Of a stretch of DNA of 64,000 bases, positions 13,201 through 50,075 are shown piece by piece (the first letter of the stretch is position 1; each line of letters starts with the position of its first letter). A model generated the notes under the pieces. It saw nothing but the letters and a program-made list of their open reading frames with translations. It did no database searches and was not told the DNA's origin. The stretch lies in NCBI RefSeq assembly GCF_910592395.1, contig NC_088309.1:4466501-4530500 (forward strand). Direction: 5' to 3'. The position numbers were made by a program, and so were the translations under genes. The DNA comes from Lineus longissimus (lineage: Eukaryota > Nemertea > Pilidiophora > Heteronemertea > Lineidae).

Positions 13201-15446
13201 TTGATAAATCCCTGCAGGCGGCACTGTAAATCAATACGAACACCGTTTTTGCGTGGCCTGCATGGTCCTGTCGGGGTCGTTGCGACTGCCAATGACTATA
13301 CATGATGTTCCAGTCCATGAAGATTGTGAAGACTCCTGGCTGAGATTGCAGTACATGTATGTTATTTTCTTAGTTTGTATGTTCGTGACTGTATAGTTTT
13401 GTACTCTGCAGTCCACACAGGGCATGTTTTCAAGTCAATAAAATAATTTGAATTTGTAGACATGACTATATACTCTACACTTACTGGTCTGGGCGTTGTC
13501 GGTGTTGTGCACAGAAAAACGGGGGCTCTGGTGTATGAAAATTGATCTCCAGCTCCAATGTCAGTGAATGGCGGAGTGTCTCCACTATCAACCTGGCTTC
13601 CGTAATCGGTATAGTCTCCAATGTCCCCGGTCGAATCCCCAGTGTTTTCACTCCCTTGAGTCGGGGCTCCGTAGCCTAATGGGGTGTCCCCTGCACCCAC
13701 ATCGATCAGGTCGGTATCAAGATATGGATACGTAGGCCTACTGTCACTCCTTCTTTGGCGGTTGAGGGGCTGATGACCTGGAATTCAAAACCGACTGATC
13801 AGTAACATCATGCAAACATCTCTTAATACTTGATGGAAGCGGGTCCGGTATCGTATAATGTAGAGCAACAGTTCGGAATTCGAATGTAGCTTTATTCCAA
13901 TGAAGAGCACCTGACAAGGAATCTGTGCAGAGGTGGCATTTGATCTGCACCAGGAGAACGGGGAGTGCATCAATACTGTTGCGCGTGCCAAGCTGTCACT
14001 GTTAGCAAACGCTATCTTTATCTATCCGACTGGCATGCCAGGGCCGGAGAGCGAACATTAACCCCTGATTTCCTCAGGATGGCAAATAACTGGAACTGCA
14101 TTTAGACACCCTTTAATTCAGGCCTGGTGAGGGTAATAATCTCTTCGCTGAAGTGCAACGATTCAATCGCTGCTGCCTCCTGCCATTTAGATCACATGCG
14201 ACGATTCAGTCACTCGTTTGCGGTGGTCACCAGTCTCAGGTAATACTAATACATGTACTATACTTAGACAGAAATCACCTACATTTGTCCTCTCGGCCAC
14301 ACTGGGTGCATTGGTAAGGATCATCGCGGCATCTGCATCCGCTGTTGGAGCAACATGCACAAGTATTGGGCTTCCTGGACGTGGGTGCGTTTTCTTTGGG
14401 ACAAGGACACTCCATCCTCCCAGTCCATCCATTGGTATCGGTAGGTCGACCAGCTGTTTCTAAAACAGAAATGTACACGAATTTCAACTGAAATGCAAGC
14501 GAATCTCTTTATATATTCTCAGACCTTTTGACAATGCAGGTCCAAGATATGTCAAACCTTTTGACCCCATCTTCCGATAAGTCCTTATTCGGTTAATCAA
14601 TAGATCAGACTCAATGGTTAATTAAAGACCATCGACCGTATTAAACTGTCTCAGGTAGAATATGTTTTCATCTTACATCCCAACCAAATTTGTAGAAGGC
14701 ATGCAGTTTTGTAGAGCTCTCAGGAACTGTACATGTATGATAGGCCTTAAGTAACATCCTCCTCATACCCTCGTGTACTTACGGCTGCTGCAGTCGTTGA
14801 CGAAGCTGGTGCTGTCACACCTGGCACACTTGCCATACCTGGAGAGGACACCACATTGGCAAGCTCCCTCAACGCAGCATGGGCATGCCATGGTTCGGTC
14901 GTCGCCGCTGCATCTAAACGACGAAGAAGCCACAACTGTTGTTTGATTATATATTCTGTGCCGAAAGGCCAAATTTGAAAAGCTTCTGTTGTCTTAATCA
15001 TTAATCTGCAGGTTTTGACTTACTTGTCTTAAACCCAGCCACTCTTTGAGATGAGGATTTTTGAGCGTTTTACCTTTTAGAGTTTTTCGGCCAACTCAAA
15101 TGTGTTGAGGTTTTTCAGAAAAATAATGACACCTCTCATCGTTCGTTGTTTTTCTTTATTGTGCCTATACATCGGTCATGTTTTCATGCCTGATACAAGT
15201 AAGTTGACAACTAAGGTCAACGAACGAGCGAATGCCGAAAAAGAAGAAAGAAAAAAGGACACGAGTAAAAAGGGAAAAAAACTAGAATGTGATATTTTCA
15301 CCACCCGGTATTCATACTCACTGGCATCCGGAATGTGTTCTTGTCCATGGGTCGATGAGCGTAGTCCCTGAGGAGCTCGCGGATTCAGCACTACAGGCGA
15401 CGAATAGAGTCGAGGACAAAAACGCGACGGCGAAAGTCCACTTCAT
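10273..15446 (-). CDS. Secreted fibrinogen-related domain protein with Cys-rich and mucin-like regions
   Basis: Nine minus-strand exons: 15446-15322, 14913-14783, 14459-14283, 13777-13485, 13055-12839, 12529-12283, 12085-11955, 11524-11418 and 10698-10273. All phases agree, giving 617 residues. The order is a signal peptide (MKWTFAVAFLSSTLFVACSA), then two Cys-rich modules, one per exon (PCCVEGACQCGV; CACCSNSGCRC). A Gly/Asp/Thr-rich linker and a Thr-rich mucin-like linker with few other residues follow. Next is a C-terminal fibrinogen-related domain (QNGWTVFQSR, NYWLGLENI, FSTKDRDND, GWWFNNC), and last an acidic Tyr/Gly/Asp tail of about 60 residues. FReD proteins are usually extracellular lectin-like recognition proteins, and the DRDND segment sits where the family's calcium site lies. 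The Cys-rich modules were not matched to a known domain. The linker is probably heavily O-glycosylated (inference). Confidence 0.82.
10848..11102 (+). mobile_element. tRNA-derived SINE with ATT-repeat tail
   Basis: The head looks like a tRNA gene: a box A-like tggcgcaatggc near 10858, a box B ggttcgattcc near 10901, and a CAT anticodon-like loop. The body ends in aatgcgctatataagaac and then (ATT)n. This head-body-tail order is that of a SINE. The tRNA arms no longer pair well, so it is not a working tRNA gene. It lies just upstream of the last exon of the fibrinogen-domain gene, inside an intron. Confidence 0.75.
12879..12972. repeat. Coding minisatellite of the Thr-rich linker
   Basis: Near-perfect copies of a unit of about 50 bases (ggtagtagtcgtaggggtag and neighbours on the plus strand). 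They encode Thr-rich peptide on the minus strand inside the fifth exon of the fibrinogen-domain gene. Such coding repeats usually vary in copy number between alleles. The long Gly/Val-rich open frames on the plus strand here are a by-product. Confidence 0.6.
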
Positions 15447-16081
15447 CGCGGCAATACAAGAGTCGGGGTGGCCCGTCGTTCAAATCCCTCAGTTTTCCTT
15501 CACGATCACTGTGTTTCGGGCGTTCGAGATGTTTCTTTCCGAAGGGGTGATCTGTTCTGCGTTGTCTGACAAGGTAGACCGAGTTTATGGTAGTCATACC
15601 GTCCTATCAGAATGCCCCATTTTCTCGACCTAATTCGGGTGAGTTGTTTACGGCGCTTTGTTCAACGAATTATCGGTTTTCCCTGCAGTTTCTAAGTACA
15701 AGGACGTTACTAAGAAGTAACCCATGCAGAAGAGAAAGAAAAAGGTTGTGTTTAGAAGTCTGTGAAAAACTCCCATGCGTCTAAAACGGTGTCAGAGCTG
15801 TGTATGGGTAAAGTGGTCTTATCCCGACATTCGGGCCCAGCATCCAGGTTGTGACTCTGTCCTCACTCACAAATGAGACCGATTTGGAATGAATGGAATG
15901 TTTATAATGAGTTTGGAAATTTAAGAAAAAAGGTTATGAAACATGACTTATGTATTGTGATCATACATGTGATTACACATACAAACATAATCGCTCTGGC
16001 TGTCAAGTTCCCAGCCTTATCCGAAGACTTTTGGATGAAGAATTTTGAAAAAGTGTTCGTGGAGCAACCGCTGGATACACA

Positions 16082-16240
16082 ATGAACATGACTGCAACCG
16101 TGGTGATAAAATGCATTTTCCTGCTTATTTTCGGCACTGGTTGCCTTTGTTCAACAAAAGCGAAGCGACCTGGTCAACCTGCTTACTATCTGAAGTTCCT
16201 TGTCAGTATTTTCCATAGATTTGATGCCTTCAACGGTTGA
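16082..16240 (+). other. Short ORF with signal-peptide-like start
   Basis: An ATG opens 52 codons with a hydrophobic N-terminus (VVIKCIFLLIFGTGCLC) like a secretory signal. None of its possible GT donors has the phase needed to join the acceptor at 16463, since the other phases give immediate stops. It therefore could not be linked to the secreted gene downstream. It may be a lost or alternative first exon, or chance. Confidence 0.25.
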
Positions 16241-16379
16241 GTCGAAATTTCCCTTCGAGTCAGACCCCACTGTTAGAGTTTTTGCCACATTTAGAACCAG
16301 TGATTAATGTCTTAGCCATCGCCGTGGTAGGACATCATTACTGTCCTTGTACTAGTTGTCTCTGAGACGTTGCCTATTT

Positions 16380-17056
16380 ATGATAATATTGTTTTGTTGG
16401 GTGGGGGTGGGGGTTGTTACGAGTCTAAGACTAAAGGGCAGGGTCTTATCTTTATTTCACAGTTGCAAGTCAACGAATAAGACGAGCTTAATCAAACCCG
16501 GCGAAGAGTCGATTCAAGTTCGCAATGGTGGTTGTGACACGGGTCACTTGCATTACGCAATGCAACCGTTAGCAAACGGAAAACAGGTGAGCAAAAAGGC
16601 CGTATACAGTTCATTTCGCGCCGATCGATACGGTCACCCCATTTTAAACTGGTTCTGTACTGACCAGTAGATACGTTAGAGGAGGGAGGTTATGCAATTG
16701 TAACGAATACAACGTTTTGAACAACCGGGCCCTGAAGACATTGTACCGCGTACCCGTACGACAAAACGTAAGCCTGCGAAACGTCTCTATAACATAATCA
16801 TCACTTGACTGTGTATTATTATACTTTTCTTCAGAATGTGACCATACTTTACAACTCATCGATCGAGACAGTGGATGAAATTGTGACTTGTAGTATTTTT
16901 TGGGACGGAAAGTATCTTGTGCCGACCAAGGCAGGAGCCGGGGAGGCCATGACGCAGACCTGCACATTCACCAAGCCACAAGGTTCTTACGGTTTTACCA
17001 TTTACTGGTTTCATATATTGGACTGGATGTTCGGATATGAAAATGGTTTAGACTAA
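16380..17056 (+). CDS. Small secreted orphan protein
   Basis: Two exons, 16380-16586 and 16835-17056, join in phase 0 (donor GTGAGC, acceptor TTCTTCAG) and give 142 residues. The N-terminus MIILFCWVGVGVVTSLR is signal-peptide-like. The rest holds few cysteines (SCKS, GGCDTG, VTCSIFW, QTCTF), potential N-glycosylation sites (NKTS, NVT, NSS) and an aromatic C-terminus (FTIYWFHILDWMF). No known family was recognised. Transcription is divergent from the fibrinogen-domain gene, whose start is about 930 bases away. The start codon is uncertain, because an acceptor at 16462 could instead join an unseen first exon. Confidence 0.45.
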
Positions 17057-18950
17057 TTTACCAAATAAACCTTTTCTTATTACAAAAACCACCAAAAAGT
17101 ACCGTCGGCTATCCTATCACTTACTGTATTGAACAACCGAAATAAATGCCTGTGATTGATCTTTGGTCTCTGTACCCATTTGTCTTTCCCCAAAGTCACA
17201 CACTGCAGATTTCAGACGGACTGAGGACAAAAGAGGTGTTTTGCCCTCCCAAACGGAGGCACGGAAGTGATGGGAATCATGTCCAGCATTGTTTTGAGGG
17301 CCAAGTTTCAACTCACTCTGATGCAAGAAGACGGACGTCTCTATTCTTAATACATTTTAAATTTTCTCTGGTGCTAATAGTCTCCTCCTTTACACTAAAC
17401 ACTTTTCCTGCTACCAGAGGAAGACAAAAGCCTCCCTTTGTCTTAATGCTTCAAAGTCTCATATCCTGAGCAGGCAGGGGTTTGTGTTCGCTTCTCGGAC
17501 CCTGCACACATAGTCTCCAGGAGGCGAATACGCGTCACTCTTCACTCCCATTAAAACCCATTTGAGAAGTCTCTCATCACCGCCCTTCGAGGCACTACAG
17601 CATTTGAATTTCCCGCCCCAATTACAGCGCCTGGACATTTCAATATGCCAATCATCCTCAAATAATGTCACCGTGTTACTGTGCCGGAACTGGGTGTGTT
17701 TAATTGCTCATGTAGTTCCTTGCTCAAAGAATGCAGACTATAATTAGAGAGCAGTTTCCATGGCAATGATACTACCCTTAAAACGATATCCGAAAAATCC
17801 CGAGATGTTTTGAAATCTCACCGTTCGGGAACTGTTTGCGTTTTCATTTAACCCCCACTAAAATATATGTCGTTGCAATTTCCCAATTCATTAACATGGT
17901 GACCTGATTCAATTTGTAATGTGTTTATTATTACGTTATCTATCGCACAAACATTTAAAAAATGAATACTAAGCCCAATGAGGTTACAAAGTCAAACCCA
18001 TGGGACTCTTGTGCGCTTTTGGTGAGTACATATAAAGCAGATAAAGGGTATACCTTAATCGGAGGCGTGTGTCATGGTTGATGCACATCTGTACATTGAT
18101 CGCTGTTTACGGCTGATCTGTTCGGAGCAGTGTCCCTTTAACGCACTCCATATCAGCCGTCCCGCTGCCTCGTCGCACGGTCGATGGCGCTCTAAATTCA
18201 AACCGGGTATAAAAATGATTTCTATTCTGCTTCCTAAATTCAACAAACTGGGAGTTGGGTGAAAAAATTCCAATGGCGCCTCCAGATAAGGCACTGCAAG
18301 TGGCAGTTTGCCCTCTTTTTTGTCTTTTTATTATTAGATATATCAACGTTGGAAACACAGTCAGGGCAAAGATCACGGGAGGATGTTAAAAGGACGAGTG
18401 TGCCTTTTATTGCCAAGCTGACATCACAAATATGTGTTGAGGGCAATTCTTGGAGGAATCAGAAAATGAACCCCACAGTACATGTACAGATATTCCACCA
18501 CTAATGATTCAGCAGCACTTTTATGTGGTCGATTACTTCAAAATAGTTTTTTGACACAATGATGTGAAAAGCCTTCTGCACAGGAATTCTCCTGATGCAT
18601 CCGTCTATATAGAGAGAGAGCAAGGGGAGAAATACCGCGGAACTGACAACCTAACCCTATCTTTGCAGTAACTAGTTTATGTGCATGCTATGCTCTCGTG
18701 GTATTACTGGTAATTGGCCTAAGGAGCCATAAATAAAATAAAAGCTTTTTAACACAATAAAAATATCCATAATCCAAAAAACTATATAAGACTGATCATC
18801 CAGGGGATTAAAGCAATTCTCTACCTCAGTTATCCGATTACTAACCGGGTAACTAAGCCCGCTTCTCACGGGATGATCACGACGAATAAGTTTAGATAGG
18901 ACGGTCGGGCTCCTGACTGCTTCACAGTAAGCAAGTTGAAACAGGTGCCT
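17057..18950. other. Intergenic stretch upstream of PI4KA
   Basis: No gene seen on either strand. Open frames here lack splice context and protein character. A short (ag)n tract lies near 18610. The right end is the PI4KA promoter region. Confidence 0.35.
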
Positions 18951-18952
18951 GA

Positions 18953-18960
18953 TGACGTCA
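18953..18960. promoter_or_regulatory. Palindromic CRE (TGACGTCA) before PI4KA start
   Basis: A perfect 8-base cAMP response element consensus, bound by CREB/ATF-type factors in animals. It sits 34 bases upstream of the PI4KA start codon, so in the core promoter or 5' UTR. No TATA box is evident nearby. Function is inferred from the motif and its position only. Confidence 0.45.
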
Positions 18961-18993
18961 CTGTTTTGCACCCCCTGCTTGACACAAACAAAC

Positions 18994-45158
<26,165 letters not shown>

Positions 45159-46027
45159 ATCTTTAACGACTGCTGGTGTCACAGTGCATAGGCATTGGTT
45201 GAAATTGTTCAACTTTCCATTCTAAAATAACTAGTTTGCAATGTAGCAATGTAGTGCAATTAAATGTAAAAACTCATGTACATTTATTCAAACCCAGTGA
45301 AGTGTTGTAAACCTGTTGCATAGCTTTGTCAGATGACTTGCGTGTAGATGTGCCAAACATACATTCTTGTGAATACCTTGCATGTCTGTGATCGAATGAT
45401 AATACGTGTATGCTCTAACTTTTCAACTGAGAGTCTTGTGCTGGCCAAAGAATGACTACCGGGTAATCACTTATTACACTACACAGACACACTTTTGCTT
45501 GTATCCTGACTGATTACTTTAGACTAGAGACATTGGGGCAAATTGAATCTTGTATATAGATGTATATACCAGATAGATGTATAATTTATTATGACGAAGC
45601 TTTAGAGAAGATTGGTCAGTAATCTTGATCAGTTGCTGGTTTAATCTTTTGCTTGATCCCAGGTGGTGTATTGTGATGTAGAGTGTGATGGCTGATAGAG
45701 CTCAAGACAGTGTATGCATTGGCTAGTCTGGGCCATTATGCAAAACTGTCCGGAACATAAATGCATGTTGTAATAGCTGGCATAAAGAGTGTGTGATCGT
45801 ACGTCATCACAGGATGTCCTCAAATCATGAAAATCATAACAGGAACACATGTCATTTGTTATTTGGGGACAGAAGGGACAGAGATCACTGCTATTGTTTT
45901 CTCAATCATGTTGTCCATTTCTATTTTATGTTCATTCCCCTGTTTTGTGCTTTTGTGCTTGTTTCTTGGTAAAAATGGTACCAAACGACTGTGATTGTGA
46001 AATTCTAGCATATAAAAGGTGATGAAT

Positions 46028-46033
46028 ATTAAA
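46028..46033 (+). terminator. Polyadenylation signal variant ATTAAA after PI4KA
   Basis: The commonest variant hexamer, about 870 bases after the PI4KA stop. No AATAAA was noticed between, so the mature 3' UTR may be about 0.9 kb and end just before the repeat block that begins near 46110. Confidence 0.35.
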
Positions 46034-46109
46034 ATAGTTTTATACATAAAATTATATGTGTGTTTTTCTTCCCCTATTTCCTTGGAGCAGACCCCCTTCA
46101 TCATTATTG

Positions 46110-49100
46110 TTGTCGTCATATACGGCTTGATTGTGACATTGTCCTGCTTGAAAGGTACTTACTGAAAAGCAGGGGAGGGAATAGAAGGGAACTAGGCCTC
46201 GCGGACAAAATGCAATGACGGTTTGGCTGTGATGATGAAAGGTTCATCCCTGAAGTCACGGGGAAAGTGACGATTCTGACTTGAATGTGTCTTTGTCCTG
46301 CCTTGAAAGGTACCTCTTGAAGGCAGGGGCAAAGTCCATTACAGCATAATTGTGACATTGCCTTGTCTTGCACACTGAAAGCACAGGGAAGAGACCGACC
46401 AAGTACTCGCTGACATCATCCCATATACTGCTTGACTGTGATATTGTCCTACCTTGAAAGGTACATCCTGAAGGTACAGGGAGGAGTTAAGCAAGTGCGC
46501 CCAACCCACAACTACAGCTCGATTGTGACGTTCACATGCATTGAAAGGTACATAAATGCACTGATAGGCACATCTTAAAGTCACAGAGGAGAGAAGAGAG
46601 CAAAGACTCCCTGTCATTCAGTTGAGATATGTCTCAAATGAGGCGTTATTCTGTCATGAAAGAGACATCCGGAAGACACTGGGGAGAGAATGAAGCAGGG
46701 ACTCCCTGACATTCAGTCCATGAATGTGCACTGTCCTTCGTGGGATAGGCTCAATTTAATAGGGTGACGATAACAAGGACATGCACTGTATATGACTTGA
46801 TTGTGACGTTGTCCTGCTTGCAAGGTACTTGCCAAAGGACAGGGGAGAGAAGGAGACAAGACTTAGCTGACATTAATGCAATTACGGCTCGACTGTGACG
46901 ATAAAATGTTCGCCCTTGAAGTCACAGGGCAGAGAAGAGCATTTAGTTGGCTTGAATGTGTTGCTGTCCTGCCTTGTAAGGGGATCTTTAAGTCACCTGG
47001 GATCAAGAAGAGAGCAAGGACCCCTACTGACATTCACTAGAAATACGCATCGTTGTGACGATGTCCTGCCTTGAAAGATACATCCTTGAAGTCAAAGCGA
47101 AAAGAAGACAGCAAGGACGCTCTGCCATTCACTCCAGTACGGCTTGAATGTGACGTTGTCCTTGCCTGTTGGATTGAATGTCAGAGAGTCCTTGTCCTCT
47201 TCTCCGCCTGTGTCTTCAGGATGTTCCTCAGGGCAGGACAAAGTCACAGTCAAGCTGTCAATGAAAGATGGTCAGGGATTACTTGTCCTCTCTCCCCCTC
47301 CCCGTGACTTTAAGGACAACGTCAATCAAGCCAAATTGTGAGACTTGTATATGTCAGATTGTCCTGGCTTCATTTTCTCTCTTGTGCGTTCAGGGTGTAC
47401 CTTTCAATGCAGGACAACGTTAAATTCAGGCCGTATTGAAGTGAGTGTCATGAAGCCATTGCCCTCTTCTCCGTCTGTGTCTTCAGGGTGTCCCTTCCAG
47501 GGCAGGACAGTGTCACATTCAAACTGTATTGAATGATTGCAGGGGATTCCTTGTCATCTGTTCCTCTCCCTGTGACCTAAAGGACTGTCAATCAAGCCAA
47601 ATTGTGAGTTTATGTCAGGTAGTCTTTGCTACATTTTATCCTGTGTTCTTTCATGAGGCACGTTTCAAGTGAGGACAACGTGATATACAATCACAATCGA
47701 ATATGAGAGAGTCCTTACTGACCCTTCAAATGTGAGTTCAAGTTGTACCTTTCAAGCTATGACATCGTCGCTATTATGCCGTATTGAACTCAATGTCAGA
47801 TCTCTCTTCTCTACGCTGTTCATTCAAAAGCTATATTTCAAGCCAGGACAAGGTCACAATCAAGCTGTAATGGAGACGAAGGCGAAGTGTCTTCTGTCCC
47901 CTGTGCTTAAAGATCAACCTTTCAGACAGGTAATGTCACATCCAAGCTATATTGGGGTGAATGTCAAGGAAGCCTTTCGCCTTCTCATCCCTGTGACTTT
48001 GAGATGTACTCAGCTCAGGCAATACGCATGGATGTGCGTTGTCCTTCATTGGGTAGGCTCATCATTAAAGTCACAGGGGTGAAGCTGACTCGGAATCCTT
48101 AACATTCATTCCGTACGGCTTGAAAGTTACGTTGTCCTGCTTGAAAGGAACTCACTGAAGGACAGCTCGAATGTGCCATTGTCCTGGCGTATTGGAGTGA
48201 ATGTCAGGAAGCCCGTGCACTCTTCTCCGCCTGTGTCTTCAGGATGTCCCTCAGGGCAGGACAACGTCACAGTCAAGCTGTCAATGAAAGATTGTCAGGG
48301 ATTACTTGTCCTCTCCCCCCCCTCCCCGTGACTTTAAGGACAATGTCAATCAAGCCAAGTTGTGAGACTTGTATATGTCAGGTTGTCCTGGCTTCATTTT
48401 CTCTCTTGTGCTATCAGGGTGTACCTTTCAATGCAGAACGACATCACATTCAAGCCGTATTGGACTGAATGTCAGGGAGACATTGCTCTCTTCTGTAATT
48501 GAGCCTACAAGGCAGAGCAAGGGCATGATCAAGCCGCATCTAGTCAATATCACGGGAGTACTGTTGCTCCCTTTCTTCCCCATTGCCTTCTGTATGGCCC
48601 TTTCAAGCCAGAACTACGTCGTCCTAAGGCAAGCCGTAATGGAGAAAATGTAAGCGAGTGTATGCTCTCTTCTCCCCCTCTGCCATCAGGATGCGCCATT
48701 CAAGGCAGAACAGCGTCATATTCAAGCCGTTTCGGCCTGAATGTTAAATAGCCATTCTCTCGTCCCCTCTCTTCTCTCCCGGCCCATGCCCTCAAGGTGT
48801 ATTCTTAAAGACCGGACACTATCACAATCAAGCTATGTTTGCGCCCGGGAGCCCTTGCTTCTGTCTCTTCCCTGTGATTTCTTGGTGTTCACTTCAAGAC
48901 GGGGCATCTTTACAACACTGATATACTCGAATTAATGTCAGTGGGTCCTTGCTCTCTTCTCTCCTCTGTCACTTCAAATGCGCTTTTCAAGGCAGGACAA
49001 CGTCACAATCAAGCCATATAAGGCTGTGTGATTTCAAGATGTAATTTTCAAGGCAAGACAACCTCACAATCAAGCCGTATAGGACTGAATATCCGACAGG

Positions 49101-49260
49101 GCGTCCATGCCTTAGCTTCAGGATGTACCTCAAGGCAGGGCAACGACATTTGGACCGTATGTGAGAGAGTCTTCCCGGCTTCTCGGCTCCTTTCTCTCCA
49201 TCATGAATGCCTCCAAGTGACCATTCACGGCAGGCAAGCGAGCCATTCCTCTCTTTCCAC
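46110..49260. repeat. Degenerate tandem repeat block with two oppositely oriented halves
   Basis: Many diverged copies of a core of roughly 60-130 bases. In 46110 to about 47170 the core reads like cttgattgtgacgttgtcct, then gccttgaaaggtac, cagggga and gaaga runs. From about 47220 to 49260 most copies are the reverse complement: tgtacctttcaaggcaggac, then aacgtcacaatcaagccgta. A few units in the second half, such as near 48115-48205, are turned back. A later duplication of about 230 bp is embedded (47193-47425 and 48216-48447, offset about 1023, with only a few differences). Open frames here are short, frameshifted echoes of the repeat, so no gene is called. Confidence 0.75.
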
Positions 49261-50069
49261 ACAACAGTAAAATGTGTAGTTTCTTGTTAGCCGTCTATTG
49301 AGTAGCGCTCTAGGTTTCAGAAACTCCAAAAAAACGTCTTTGCCAGAACAACTGCTGAATCAACACTGACATACTGTGAGGACCGAGAAATCAATGATTT
49401 TAGGAACTACTGTGAGGGGGGGGGGGCCGTGCATGAATAAAAAAAACAACTCCCTAATGAGACCTTAAATAATGGCAATATGGTATGTGCGTATTAATAC
49501 AGAGCTCTCACACGGCACGCGGATTGACCTTCATGACCTTCCTTCAGACATTCCAGCGCCAGTAGGCCTACTGTATTTTCTTCTGTATCGTATCATCCTC
49601 ATTCACTACACCAGTTGAGATATTCATCGTACCGGTACGTCACCTCGCTGACCTTCTTGTCATTCACTATCGCTAGCGGAATGTTTTAACAAGTCATTAC
49701 TTGTGCGTATGGTGATAACAATTCTAGGACAAGTAAATACAGGCCATTACGTTTACTTTATTTTGAGTTTGACTGTACACTGAACACATGGTCAAAAGCA
49801 CATGACGTTGAACACAAACTGGCAAACCAAACATGATAACTTCAAGTCATTTTCCTTACTAGACTACATGTACATATATGTTGAGCAGGCTAAATTACAA
49901 GCAGGAGCCATGAAGGCTGGGTCTCTCTTATCTCACAGTAACTATTCATGCTTGTTTTTTCCACTCCATTCCTTCAAATCCATGAATGAGCTTGTCTAGT
50001 CAAAGATGTTTACAACCAGACAATAATCAGATCAAAAACGTTATTTTGTCCGATGTTGTAGCCTTAATG
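49261..50069. other. Spacer between repeat block and SSRP1 3' end
   Basis: Nothing recognised except an oligo-G run near 49417. The plus strand reads tttatt near 49757, which is AATAAA on the minus strand and could be a distal SSRP1 polyadenylation site. Confidence 0.35.
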
Positions 50070-50075
50070 TTTATT
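50070..50075 (-). terminator. AATAAA overlapping the SSRP1 stop codon
   Basis: On the minus strand the SSRP1 end reads GACTGAATAAAC, so the final A of the stop is the first A of a polyadenylation hexamer. If used, the 3' UTR would be only some 15-30 bases. The other candidate near 49757 would give about 300 bases. Confidence 0.35.

Noticed and set aside
46339-49270. Many short ORFs with recurring Gly-Gln-His-Ser-Gln-Ala or Cys-Thr-Phe-Gln motifs
   Set aside because: The motifs recur because the DNA repeats. Frames are broken between copies, with no consistent splice sites or start, so no protein family is called.
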